A DNA stretch of 64,000 nt. Origin: Anas platyrhynchos (Eukaryota; Chordata; Aves; Anseriformes; Anatidae). The stretch lies in the NCBI RefSeq assembly GCF_047663525.1, contig NC_092605.1, forward strand, positions 434,001-498,000, given 5' to 3'. Both the position numbers and the translations under genes were made by a program. Shown here piece by piece: positions 23,068 through 35,180 of the stretch (the stretch's first letter is position 1; each line of letters begins with the position of its first letter). Under the pieces are notes generated by a model that searched no databases, was not told the origin of the DNA, and was given only the letters and a program-made list of their open reading frames with translations.

Positions 23068-26000
23068 CTACTCCAGAACCACAGTCCCTCCTGCTGCCTC
23101 CAGCGCCGCTTTGATCTTCTCCGCTTCCTCCTTGGACGCGTTCGCCTTGATCTCCTGTGGTAGGGACTCCACCAGCTTCTTTGCCTGTGAGGGGGCAAAG
23201 TATGAGACTTGCAAACAAGCTTTCACTAACCAGATTAACAGATTTAGAGACATGAGCCTGACCTCTGCGTAAGCGGACCAGAGAAACTCGCCTAATGCTC
23301 TGGAACCCAGACCTCTACATGAACTACGCAGCACATCCTGCTGGAAGGCCACAGCCATGTAGGGCCTTTTTCTGCGTGCAGTTGCCCACAAAGTCCCGTG
23401 TCGGGTGCATGACGTGTGCTGTGTTCCCCCATGTTCAGCCTGGCCTGCGAAGGCGCCTGGGGCGCACACAGAGCTACCACGTCATGAGCTAACGCAGCCA
23501 CTGACCCGGGCTTCTGCAGTGAGAATGTTTTGGTTTACATATTTCTGCCAGCGGGAAGGAGAGGCTCTCTCAAGTTTTGTACACAGCTGTGCTAGGGAAG
23601 TCAGAGAATCTGCTGTACTGCGTAGAGTCACGGTACGGACTGTGCTTGACAGCACAATTTGGTATTTTCAGGACTTATAGACAAAACTACCACGAAGTAC
23701 CACAGGAATTAAGACAATCCGAAAAGTTCTGTAACTGATTTAAAGGGACTCCCTAGAATAGTGGGTTTTTTATTATTATTATTATTTATTTATTTTTATT
23801 TTTAAAATGCAGTGAAAAAAGGCAAGAGGGTGCGGGAGGAAAAACACCTGCTGCAGTCTGAGTGCCGCTGCTCTCACACCAAGCAGCAGCAACAAACCCT
23901 GGGGGGTTCCACAGTGAGGAGCCGCTGTCAGCTCCCCCCATGGCACTGCGGGAATGCACAACTGCAGTTCTGGAAACTAACGGAGTGACCACTGCTGACA
24001 GAAAGGAGCTTTCATTGGCTTAGTTCACGTTGGGTGCTCGTTGACAATGGCAGAAAACATTTTTTTGTTTGCAAGAGCTGCGAAGGCGCAGAGCTGCGCA
24101 GGCAAAGCTCTGCCGCGTGGGTGTGCCTGCACTCACAGGAGCCCAGGGCAGGATCTGGAAGAGAGCCTGCTCTGCCTTGCTGCAACAAGGACACGCAACA
24201 CAATTGCAGTTATTCATGTAAGAACCTTGCTCCCTAACACTTCAACTTTTGTTCTAAAGCAGCCTCAGTCCAAGGAAAGCAGCTTTTCACAGCTCTAGGG
24301 AAGAACAGCAGGGCCCTAGATGGGCCCACGCAGTAACAGCCACTAGGCAGGGACAGGACATCTTCATCAGACATCTTCAACCCCAGTCTGAGCAGAAGAG
24401 AATTCCAGAGGCAAAGGAGTGAGCTGAGTGTGTGTTGGAGAGGCTTTGGACAAGCTTTCAGAGGTGCAAACAGGTGGGTCCAGCCCACTCTGACTACACG
24501 CCTGTCACACTGAGCGGTCATTTCTACAGGACTGACTGACTGGAGTCAATCAAAATCTCTCATCAGCACGCGACGTCCAAGGGCTTTACTGGCAATACCT
24601 TCTTCCAAATCATTAACAATCTCACAGCCCAAAGAAAAGATCATTTTAAAACACCTCAAACCTCACGTAAAAGCACCTCACCTGGATGACAACTCCTCAC
24701 TTACAGTAACGATTTGTCAGCTACACTTTGCATACAACTCCCACAGGCAGAACTACCCTCAGCAGCAGTTCTTGTGTGTGTTTTCAATCAAAATATCACG
24801 TTGGGTGAATCGCACTTCACAGAGTTTACCAGCAATAACCTGCATCTAACCGTGTAGCTGCGTTAGAACTGTAACCAGACTGCTTTACAGGTCCCACGTG
24901 CTCTGACAGAGCATTAGTTCTGCAAATGGTTTTTAGTTATCTACTGGCTGTACCTGTTACAGGGCTTTGGCATTTTAAGATTTGCTTGGGACGGATAACA
25001 GATAAACAACTGTCAGACTAACCAAGCTGACAGTCAGCTAAGGGTCCCAGTGAGCCAATGAAACTACCACCACTACGACCCGAGTTCCTGCTATTGAATT
25101 ATTTCTTTTACGATACAGCATTAAAAATATTTTGGAGGATGTTCTGCAAACGCTGATGTTCTGGGTTGCACATCAAAGTAGATTTTTACAATGCTTAGCA
25201 ATCACTTCCTTGCAACTGGGTAAACAGAAAGTGCTGCCACCATCCCCAAGACACGGAAGCACGGTTCAGTACAGAACCGAAGCACGTTAGAGCTCTTTGT
25301 TCTGACTCTCCTTTCTCATCTCTCTTCTGCTAGGGGCTTGGCCCTTCACCACTCAGCAGAGCTGTGAAGGAACGGGCTCTTATAAGAGCACCGCACAGAC
25401 AGGTGCAAGAGGTTCCTGCTCTGTCTCGCCCTCTTTGCTCTGAGGTGCGCACACAGCCCCCAGGCAGGCTGTTCCTCTGAGGACGGTGAAATCCAGGGTC
25501 CCTTTTGAGCAGGGAAGTGAGGCCAGGGCCTGCGATGTGCTCTGGAACCTGCCCGTGCATGGCAGCGGGCCCAGGGCTGCAGGGGCGGTGCGGGTGGGCA
25601 GCGCCCTCCTCACCTGCACGAGGTTCACTCCGGGCACGAAGTTCTTCACCTCCTTGATCAGCTTCACCTTGTCAGCGGCCTTCAGCTCCGTCAGCCGCAC
25701 GGAGAACACCATCTTCTCCTTCTTGCGCGGGACCTCCTCCTCCTCCTCCTGGAAGCAGCCGCAGCTCGGTGAGGGCGCCCGGCCCCGGGCCCGCCTAACA
25801 CCGCCACCCCCACCCCACACCCGCCCCGGGACCCCAGGCCCCGGGCCGGGCCCGTACCTGCGGCGCTGCCGGGGGCGGCACGAGGGCGGCGGCCGCCCCC
25901 ACGGGCATCACCCCCACGTCCGAGATCTTCAGCGTCTCCTGCGGGAAGAGCGGCGGCGTCACCGGCAGCGGGCACAGCGGCGCCGCGGGCCCGGCCGGGC

Positions 26001-26315
26001 CGAGCGGGGCCGGAACCGGGCCGGAACCGAGCAGGAACCGGTCCGATCCGAGCCACCCACCTTGAGCAGCGCGTTGAGGTCGGCCACCTCGAGCAGCGTG
26101 AGCCCCGCGATGTCCCTCACGAGCTGCTGCACCTTGGGCGAGTACCGCTTGGCGGCCGTGTCCAGCGGCGCCCCGGCCAGCGCCTCGGAGCGCCGCGCGC
26201 GGCCCGTGCCCAGCGGCCTGGCGGCGCCCCAGCACCAGGCGGGCGGCGGCAGGGGCCGGGGCCGGGGCCGGGGCAGGGGCAGCAGCGGCAGCGCCCGGCG
26301 GGCGGCGGGCAGCAT
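23068..26315 (-). CDS. MRPL12: Mitochondrial large ribosomal subunit protein bL12m
   Basis: Stalk protein of the mitoribosome that recruits translation factors. In mammals it also interacts with POLRMT. Four exons join in frame to 195 aa (human 198): 26315-26061, 25938-25858, 25748-25614 and 23184-23068. An arginine- and proline-rich N-terminus is the mitochondrial targeting sequence. The N-terminal dimerisation region follows (LAGAPLD, then [19 protein letters not shown]), then an Ala/Pro hinge and an acidic EEEEE run. The C-terminal L7/L12 domain is almost identical to human ([36 protein letters not shown]). Intron 3 is unusually long and AT-rich (23185-25613). The start lies about 200 bases past the HGS poly(A) signal, on the same strand. 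Confidence 0.97.
23185..25613. other. MRPL12 intron 3, AT-rich
   Basis: The longest low-GC stretch of the window. It includes a TTA/TTTA-rich run at about 23766-23805. I recognise no exon, repeat family or small RNA in it, although covariance-model and repeat searches were not possible. Confidence 0.5.
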
Positions 26316-26530
26316 GGCGGCCCAGAGGACACGGCGGCGCCCTCCCTCCCGCGCTCCCGGCGGCCCCCGCGCCGCGCCGGCCGCTCTAGGCCGCGCCGCC
26401 TCTCCTCGCTGGCGGGATGCGGGCGGCGCTCTACCCGCGCGGTCCTCCAGCTCTCGCTGGTTCCGGCCCGGTGCGCCCCCTCCCGGCGGTCCCCCCGGCG
26501 GCGCAGCGCAGCCCCGTTCGTTCCGCACAC

Positions 26531-26536
26531 TTTATT
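26531..26536 (-). terminator. HGS: HGS poly(A) signal (AATAAA)
   Basis: AATAAA on the - strand about 300 bases past the HGS stop codon and about 215 bases before the MRPL12 start. The two genes are tightly tandem. Confidence 0.8.
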
Positions 26537-26832
26537 GTCACCGTTGCGGCTCCGTCGCCTCCGGCTGGGACCGAGCGCGGGAACCGGGGGGCAGGAGGGG
26601 GGCGGGGGGGGAGGGAGGGGGGAGCCCGGCGCCGGGCAGCGCCGCTCGCCTGCCCCGGGGGAGGCCGGGCCCGGGGGGGGGCGGCGGGACCGGGGCCGCC
26701 CCCGGCCCGCACGGAGCCGGTGCGGGGGCAGGAGCGGGGCCGGGCGGGGGGGAGCGGCGCGGAGCGGTGCTGTCGGTAGTGCCGGTAGTGTCGTTGAGGG
26801 TCGGTAAGGGACGGGGCGGCCGCGCGGCGCCG

Positions 26833-29800
26833 TCAGTCGAAGGAGATGAGCTGCGCCTCGCCGCTGCCCGGGGGCTGCTGCTGCCCCGGGGCTGCCGCCG
26901 GCTGCGGCTGCTGCTGGGGAGCGGCTCCGGCGGGCGGCACCTGCGGAGAGGAGGCGGCGCCGTCAGGGCGGCCCCGAGCCCCCCCCCCCCGCCCCTTGGC
27001 CCTTGGCACTCACCTGCTGGTAGAGGGGCTGCTGCCCCGGCAGGTAGGGCTGCTGCGGGGGCAGGCTGCTCAGCGCCGCGTCCTGGCCCGGCAGCGCCGA
27101 CATCAGGCCCTGAGGAAAGGGAGGGAAGGGGGGAGGTCGGGGCGGCTCCCGGCCTCGCAGCGGGGAGAAGGCCCGAAGCAGGCAGCCCCCCTAAGCCTTG
27201 CCCACCCCGAGCCTGCTGCTCCCTGCTCCAGGCCTGCCCCGTCCCTGCCCCCAGCAGCGCAGGCCCAGGGGTGCTCACCTGCATGCCGTAGGGCTGGTAG
27301 CCCATGGACACGGACTGGCTGCCCATGTAGCCCATCGCACCGGACTGCGGGGCCTGCGAGATGGCAGGGATGCTCTGTGACTGCGACGCTGCGTTCTGGG
27401 GAGGAAAGGCTGCTGGTGAGAGGTGGCCCAGGCAGCTTTGGCTCACCTCAAACCACCCAGGAGCTCCGGGACCAGTAGGGCTCTCCCCTGGAAGCGGGGC
27501 ATACAGCCATACTGCCCCTCTGCACAGCGGGGAGTCCAGAACTGGCTCTGCTCCGTGCCTTTTCCCAGAGGGGAAGCAGCAGTTCCAGGTGTGGGACCAA
27601 ACAGCTTCCCCCTCCCACTTGAGAACTCGCCCCCAGAGTCAGATCACCTGCACCAGCCCCACACAACTCCCCAGCCCTGCCCCAGCTGGCCACAAGCCGC
27701 CTTTGCTTGCCTGGTAGCCCTGCGTTGGAGTGGGTTGGTAGGACGAGTACGCTGGGGTTGTGGTGGGCACCGCCTGGCCCTGCTGAGCCGCCTGCCCACT
27801 GCCGGCCCCCGCCTGGTACATGTAGGCGTTCACCATGTTGGGATCTGCAGCGGAGAGAGCAGAGACTGAAGCAGCTCCTTGCTTTTGGCCTCCACCCATG
27901 CTGGATCCAGCTCGCTCACGAACCTGTCCCCGTGACGGGCATCGCTGTGTACCCCCCTGTGCCCCCCTGCGCTGCCTGGTTCATGTACACGGTGTGCATG
28001 GGAGAGCCCTCCACAGAGCCCGCTGGGCTGAAGGTGCCGGGGAAGCTCGTGGGCCCAGAGGGCTGGTAGATCACCCCGCTGGCTGCTGGCATGGCCTGGA
28101 GCTGGTGAGGGAAGAAAAGCAAGCGTTTCTGCCAGGTCCTGGGGGACGCAGCCTCAGGTCTGTGACCCAGCAGCCTTACCTGGGCATAAGGCAGCGAGAA
28201 GGCTGGCATCTGGGCTCTCATCTGGATGGTCTGCTTCTGCTGCTCCAGGCGCAGCTGCCTCTCCTTCTCCTGCTCCTGCAGGCGCTGGATGGCCAGCTGA
28301 CGCTGCATCTCCAGGTACTCCTGTGGCAACAACGCCGCGATAGCCAGGAGCCAGGATGTGGCAGCATCCCCTCCGGCCAGCACAGCTCTCTGTGCCAAAC
28401 CTGGGCTAGCCTACGGTGCCAGCAGGAGCACAGGCAGGCCTGCTGGCTGGCAAGACCCCGGATCCCTGGAAGTGCTCCTGCCTCACCTGCTTCTTCTGCC
28501 TCATGATCTCCAGCTTCTGGGCCAGCTGGATCTGGCGCTGGCGCTCTGCCTCCTCTGCTGCGCGCCGCAGCTTCTCCCGGTGCTCCTCCCGCAGCGCGTT
28601 CAGAGCCCCACGCGCGTCCCGGATCTGGGCCAGCTTGTCCTGCAGGCCTTCGTAGTACACTGCGGGGGAAAGGCAGCCTCAGGGACCCTCTAGAGCACTC
28701 AGACTGTCCCTGCACACTGCTCTGGCTTCTCTCCGGGCAGGCTGTGCCACGGGAATGCCAAGCACCGGCTCTGGGGGACGCCCTGGCAGCCGCCTGCCCC
28801 TCCCCAGGACCCCCAGCACCACGTACGCCTGCGCTCATCCAGCTGGTTGAGCAGCTCCAGCAGCTGGGGGTGCATGTTGTTGATGGACTGGAAGAGGGAC
28901 AGCACGGCAGAGTCGTTGGTGATGCTGCGGCCTCGCATGTGGTTGCTCTTCATGCGGTTGACAAACGTGGTGACCGCGTTCTGCAGAGCCTTCAGGAACT
29001 GCTCGTGGTTCTCCTCCGACTCACCGTTCTGGTACTGCTGCTGGGGAGACAGGGCGGCTGGTCAAGGACATCCTGAGCTGAGGGCCAGCAGCAGCCCCGC
29101 AGAGCTGTGCCTGGGCACGCAGACAGGCCGGGTGCTGCTCAGCCCTGCGGGCTGCAGGACAGACCCAGGCCGCCTCTTACCTCGACGACGCCGAGCGGGG
29201 TGGGGTGGGCTTCCCCCGGCTGCGCGGCTGGCTCCGTGAGGGACAGAGGTGCCGACGGGGTCGGGCTCTTGCGAACCTCCTCTTGTTTCTTCTCCCAGTA
29301 GTTGCGGTTCAGGTACCGAGCCAGCTGCCAGGAAGAGAGGGAAAATGAGCACCACAGCCACGCTGGGAGCAACCCTGTGCCACTGCGCTCACCAGCCCCG
29401 CGTCCTTACCTCAGGGTCAATGTCCTCAGCCAGGGGAGCAGAGGAATTCTGTGAGGAAAAAGAAGGAATCCCGTTCAGAGAAACAAGAAAACTGCAACTC
29501 CCACGCAGCTATCTTGTCCAGACCTGGCCCTGGCACAGCCACCAGCGCTGAGCACCAGCACTGAGAGGGGGGCAGCCACCTCCTTCCGCCAGGCACAGCC
29601 TGCAGCTGCTGCAGGCAGCAACCCGAGCCTCATGCCAGCAACACAGGCACCTAAGTGCCAGCTGAGCACAGAGCTTCTGGCCAAAAAACAATGAAAGGAG
29701 CAAAGTTTTTCCCAGAACAGGGATCCAATCTGACCCAAGCAGGGCAGAGCTGGGCTGGGGAACTGGCCTGTGCCCGGCCACTTCGTGCTCAGCAGCCTGT

Positions 29801-32800
29801 GAACGTACCACAGGTGGGGAGTACAGTGTGCCCGCCGGTGGAGCTGACGATGTGACGGGTGTGGGCTCAGCCTTCGGGTACATGGAGTAGGATGTCTTCT
29901 GCCTCTGCAAGAGAGAAAAGAAGTCAACTCAGGGACCGTCCAGACTCCTCTGAATCAACCAGACAGCAACAAGCTGTGTGGCAAAAAAACAGGCCCAGAT
30001 GCCCAGCAGTGTACAAACCATCCTCTCCTTCTCCTCAGCCTCTGACTGAGACAAAGCAATGGCTAGCTGGAGCTCTTCCTCCTCTTGCAGAGCTGTCTCA
30101 TCACGCTTCGGGGGCAGCTGCAAGCAGAAAGATGAGGCAGCAGTCAATAAAGGGATGAAGGAGCAGGCCAGTGTCACCAAGTCACCCAGAGGGCAGCCAC
30201 TCACCTGGGACTGCTGAGAGAGGGGGCTGGTCAGGTACTCGGGGGGCAGTTCGGAGGTTGCAGCAGCTTTACCCTCAGCTTTCCTGCAGTCAGAAAGAGG
30301 TGTCAGCACAGACCGAGTGCTCTTTCCCCAGCACTGGAGCCCCAGCTCTGCACAACACTACAGCTGTAAAGCCCACTCCCAGCCTACACAACTGGGAAAC
30401 CCTTATGCTAATTGCCAGAGAGGTGGCTCCATGCCAAGTTTCTCCCCTCACGGTCCCAGAAACATGCCACAAAGGGTACTGACTTGTTGAGATGCTCATA
30501 ACAGGGCTCACAGACTCTCACTTCCTTCTCAATCCCAAACTTGGGGATGGTCGAATACTTGGAGGAGCATTTGCCACAGAAGATCTGCCCACAGGCCCTG
30601 CAATGATGCTGCAAAGAACGGGAGACATCAGTGTGGCAGCAAGATGCTGCTTCACCGTTAGATGATACCCCTCAAATGGTCCCGGCACGTCCCGGGCAGT
30701 GGCTGGGGGCAGTCACCCAGACGCACCTCCACACAGGACCGGGGAACCCAGAAGGGCAGGAGCAGCACCCACCTTCCGTGTCACAACTCCGAACTGCACT
30801 CGACATCGGTGACACTCCTCAGCATCTACCCAGTCTGGAGCCTGGCGGGGTTAAGGAAACTCGTGTAAGGCAAGGAGCGAGGCCTCACGGATGATGTCGT
30901 CATAGAACCTTTCAGGAGCTCCTACGGCTAACCCAGACACGAATGGGGAGGCAGGAAGCATTTGCATCTACCATGCTGCTAGAAAGCCACCAAGTAGGGC
31001 CACTCTGGGGTGTGCTTAGCAGGTTGAGACTAATGTTCTGTCCTGGCCAATTCTCCCCTCCCTCTGGTAATTTTAGGCTAAGCTGCTGCACACCAACCCA
31101 GAGCTGCCCATGGGACAGCAGGGAGCAAGCAAGCAATGAACACAGCAAGGTCTCCAATGCGAGTGAAATGGAGGAAAAGCAAGAACTTGGAAATGGAGGC
31201 AAGCAAGAACTGAAGGTTTAGTAGCCTGAGGGATACAAGGGCAAGGCCTGTCCCACAGCACCAGCTCCCTCCCCGCCAGCAGCGCTCACTCACCCTTTCC
31301 GCAGCGAACATGGCATCGCTCTCTTTGAACTCCGGGAACACATGGCCTGTGGGAGAAGGGACAGCATTCCCCTGTGAAAGGCTTCTGCACTGGGACGCTG
31401 TGGTGCCAGGACTCAGCCTAGTGCTGCAGGTCCCAGCCGTACACACCAAACACAGCTCAGCATTTCTACCCCAACCGTTACGTTGTTCTGATAAGAGCAG
31501 CAGCAATCTCCCTGCTGCAGAAGGCCAGGTGGCATTGCCAGCGGTGCCTACTGCTCACACAGAGCTGAGAAGAACTGCACAAAAATATGCTGAGAAAAAG
31601 CTCAGCACTGTAAATTCAGACTTCACTAATACCTGGCAGGGACCCCAAAACCATTTTTTCCTCCAGCAAGGCTCCTCCAGAGCACGGCCACTTGCCAGCC
31701 ACCTTCACCCCCAGTTCCCTCACCTTCCACCTTCATTATTTGATAGGTGTCCTGCACCACCTTGTACTTAGGCTCGTTGCGGAAGGCATGAGCCCAGGCC
31801 TGGATAAGGTTCAGGATCTTACTGCGCACACTCGCTTCCACTTGCCTCTGCAGGGAAAAAAAAAAAAAAAAAAGCCTGAGAAAAAGACCCTGAAGCCCAA
31901 GGGATGTTACAAATCCCTCAGACAGGAGCCAGAAATACCATTCATAGGGAGAGAGACTTCAGAATACTCGTGCAAGGTAAAAGCTGTCAGAAAATTACAA
32001 GCAGGACAATCTACAGCAAGGACTACATCCTCCTTCAGCTTCCCGCTCCCCTGCTCCAGCATGAACAGAAGGCTGTCCTCAGAGCAGCACAATAACTTGG
32101 AAAGGTGTGCAGGCACAATGCTTTTGGGACACATCCACGGAGACTCACACGGTTACTCCCCAGGGCAGGCACAACATTCTTGTTTACCTCCTCACAAGAG
32201 CTGCTGGTCCCTCACTCCACAAACTGCAAGGGTGAGAGCTGCCCGGGGCAGCACCATCATCTCACCCCAGTTCTGACAGGGCACCACAGACACAGCTGGA
32301 AGGTGTCTGAGGCTGCTGGTGCCCAGCTGCCAGCAGCTCCAGCTCAGACACTCCTGTGCAGGAATACCCAGAACTACCTCGAGACGTGATGCAATCAGGA
32401 CAGCTGGGAAGCCTGCCCTTTGGAGGCAAGGGACGGCTGTATCACAGCTCAGGAAGCCAGAGGAAACTTGGCAAGCCCGTTCCTATCCCAGCCCCAGGAG
32501 CAGCCCTGCCATCAGCTGACCGAGTCATCGCCGCCTCACATGACCGGTTGCTCCAGAAGTCCCCCAGGAAGCAGAGATCGTCAAGCTCCCGTTTCATCCG
32601 AGAGCTCAGCACAGTGTGACCCAGTGACAATTCCTGGAGCTCCTAACTTCTAGGAGATTTGGCAAAACCCCGCATTCCACAAATGGCACAGCCCTGAGCC
32701 TCATCAGAGCTAACACCATTTTAAACAGCACGAGGCATTCACAGGCAGCAAATTTCCGAGTGTAGGATGACAACGGGTCTGCGACAGTTATGAAACTGCT

Positions 32801-35055
32801 GAGGCAGACAAGGACTGGAGAGAATCCCAGAATCTTTGATCTGATCGTATCTGATCCCCTCAGTGCTCAGAGCAGCTGTGCTACAACACCCGGCCTTCAC
32901 ACTGCTGCAGCATTCCCATTTCATCAGGAGAGGCCGTACGAGGACTGAGTAAGCCCTAACAGGAAGTTCACGCAGGAGACACCTGGCTACAGGGCGTGAG
33001 GTGGCAGGAGCAGCACAGCTCACTCCACAGATATTTGGGTCATCTACGTGTCTATTTGTGGCAGAAGATAGGGACTACAAGGAAGTAACAGCATTACTGT
33101 AACAACCTCTTGTCTGTGAGTTACTGTTCTCAGGACTGGAAACCAAAGACCTGAGTTCTCATTTACCCTTCCCTTGTGGAAGTCTCAAGTCCTGGGGCAT
33201 AAGGAGCTCCTGCAGGCAGCACGTTGTACCAAACAGACAAGTGATACAGGTCCACAACCTGAAAAGCTCCTCAGGCCAGTTCCACAGGCCAGTGAAATTG
33301 TCATAGTAAAGAGGAAACTTCTGTCAGTTTCACCTTGCTACTCACCTTCTTGGTGTCCTACACTGGACTACAGGAATGGTATTCACCTACCCCTGCTCAG
33401 ATCCTTGGTGAAACTCTGACAGTTGTTTGCTTGTTTGTTTTTTGTTTGTTGGTTTGTTTTCAGTCTCTGGCCAAGCAAAGCACCACACCCATGATCACCC
33501 GTCATGAGATGGCCTATGCCTTTACAGCATATTCCTTCCCCACTTCATGGTATAGCCAAACATTATCTTTGCTCTCATGACATCTTCTCTCCCCAGCAGG
33601 CACTCTTCAGCTCTCTACACTCACCTCTTCATATTAAACAATACAGGTTGCTCTTCTCTGAGAGACATTTCCAAGTCTCTGTTCCTTATACACAGGGAAT
33701 GAAACAGAGAACACGTACATTTCCTCCTTTCGTTGCCTTACAACCTCATTCAAAAACCGGAGTAAAACAAGTTAAGTTTACCTTAAGTATTTCCTTCAGC
33801 TCCTCCATAGTCTGTTTATTAGCTACTTCATCATGGACTGTTTGGCCACAGTTTTTAACTACAGACTCCATGACCTGCGAGGGCAAAGGACAGCATTAGC
33901 CTGCCACTTTCTTCCTTCTCTGTGGCCTACAGAGACTAAACAAAAGAGCGGTGTTTCAGCACCTGTTACAGGTTATTGCAGCAGGTAAGCTAAGAAGGGG
34001 GCACTATTTAAATAATGATTAAAGTAAAGAAGTGTCAGTTAAGCCAGAGAAACGCACACCACAAGGCTAAAGCATAAGCTATACTTCAGCTTCATGGTGG
34101 CCTTTGGACCTCTGCTATTTAAACACACAGAGGCAAGCAAACAGACCCCCACACAAGCTCTGGCTTGGCCCGTTTCTAGCTCTGAGGTTGAATTCAAGAC
34201 CAAAACATCACAGCCTGTCACTCAGTCACGATGCCTCTGCGCTAGAGCCAGGAGGCAACTCCAAGTCACGCCCTGATGCTGCTGGGCAGGGCAGAGGGAA
34301 CGCTGCGCAGGCTGCAGCCCAGCAGGCAGGCTTGGGAAGGATGGGAAGTTCTGGCCTGTGGAACGGGCCCCCAGAGGGCTGGGGGTTCGGGCTGAAGTTA
34401 CCTCTAGCGCATAGAGTGCCACATGGGGATTCTTGTCGTTGACTTTCTTCTTGATAGCGTTGACTGCGTATTTTGCTCTGGATGGAGACAGAGAGCACAT
34501 GTTCCTGGGCGAGGACAAGTCTGCAAGGATACTCCCCCTGCCCCTGACAACCCCCCGACCCCCACTAACAAAAGGTGCTGTCAGCTCCCAGCACACCCAG
34601 CCCAGCTCCCCCACCGCAAACTGGGACGAGGAGGATCCGACACGCTCCGGCCTGGGTTTCCCCACAGCCTTCGGGCCAGGCCCAGCCTGCAGCCGGGGCC
34701 GGGAGGAGGGCGCAGGGCAGGGGGCGGCCGCCTCGCAGCGCCTCCCGGGCACCGCGCGGCCGGAGCTGCGGACAGGGCCCCCCCCGGGGGCACTCACTGC
34801 GTGTCGCCCTGGCGGATCATGTCGCAGATCTGCAGGATGGATTCCCAGTCGGTCTCCAGCAGCAGCTGGCTCGTCGCCTTGTCTGCAAGGGAGCGCGGCG
34901 CCGTCAGCCCGGCCCCGACAGCCCCGGGCTCTGCCCGGCCCCCGCCGCGCCCCCCCCCCCACCGCCACCGGCCGCGGTCACCGGCGCCGAGCCCCGCGGG
35001 GGGCGGCCCGGCCCCTACCCAGGAGCCGCTCGAAGGTGCCTCCGCCGCGCCCCAT
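26833..35055 (-). CDS. HGS: Hepatocyte growth factor-regulated tyrosine kinase substrate (ESCRT-0 subunit)
   Basis: Endosomal sorting protein that binds ubiquitylated cargo and PI3P with STAM. Twenty-one exons join in frame to 759 aa (human 777): 35055-35019, 34882-34798, 34477-34402, 33874-33782, 31847-31724, 31346-31294, 30841-30773, 30608-30484, 30283-30205, 30117-30019, 29904-29809, 29448-29410, 29324-29181, 29040-28827, 28659-28487, 28320-28180, 28101-27924, 27844-27711, 27395-27279, 27109-27014 and 26940-26833. Domains in order: VHS (about 1-143), FYVE finger (about 160-220, RKHHCRACG), UIM (about 258-277), coiled coil (about 440-545), a Pro/Gln-rich tail, and the terminal clathrin box LISFD (755-759). 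Intron 18 uses a GC donor. A T17 run (31857-31874 on the + strand as A) is the pyrimidine tract before exon 5. Shares a promoter with ARL16. Confidence 0.97.
33423..33465. repeat. (GTTT)n-type low-complexity run in HGS intron 4
   Basis: Interrupted GTTT/GTTTT repeat on the + strand between HGS exons 4 and 5. Confidence 0.75.
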
Positions 35056-35180
35056 CGCGTCCCCCGCTGCCGGCCCGGCCCGGCCCAGCCCCGCCGCCAG
35101 CCCGCGGCCGCTTCCGCTTCCGCCTTCCGCTCCTTCCGCCTTCCGGCGGGGCGGGCGGCGCCGCTTCCGGCGGGGCGGCG
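34900..35180. promoter_or_regulatory. Shared bidirectional CpG-island promoter of HGS and ARL16
   Basis: The HGS start (35055, - strand) and ARL16 start (35181, + strand) are 125 bases apart in CpG-dense sequence. Short GC-rich repeats such as CTTCCGCTTCCG, which contain ETS-type TTCCG cores, lie between them. The two genes are also neighbours in divergent orientation in human. Confidence 0.7.

Noticed and set aside
21476-23272. 598-codon + strand ORF
   Set aside because: Antisense to the SLC25A10 first exon and the MRPL12 last exon, with no family similarity.
25486-27291. 601-codon + strand ORF
   Set aside because: It is antisense to MRPL12 exons and the HGS tail; the low-complexity translation reflects their GC-rich codons.
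31857-31874. Poly(A) tract as a retrotransposon tail
   Set aside because: On the - strand it is the pyrimidine tract directly before HGS exon 5, and no element body adjoins it.
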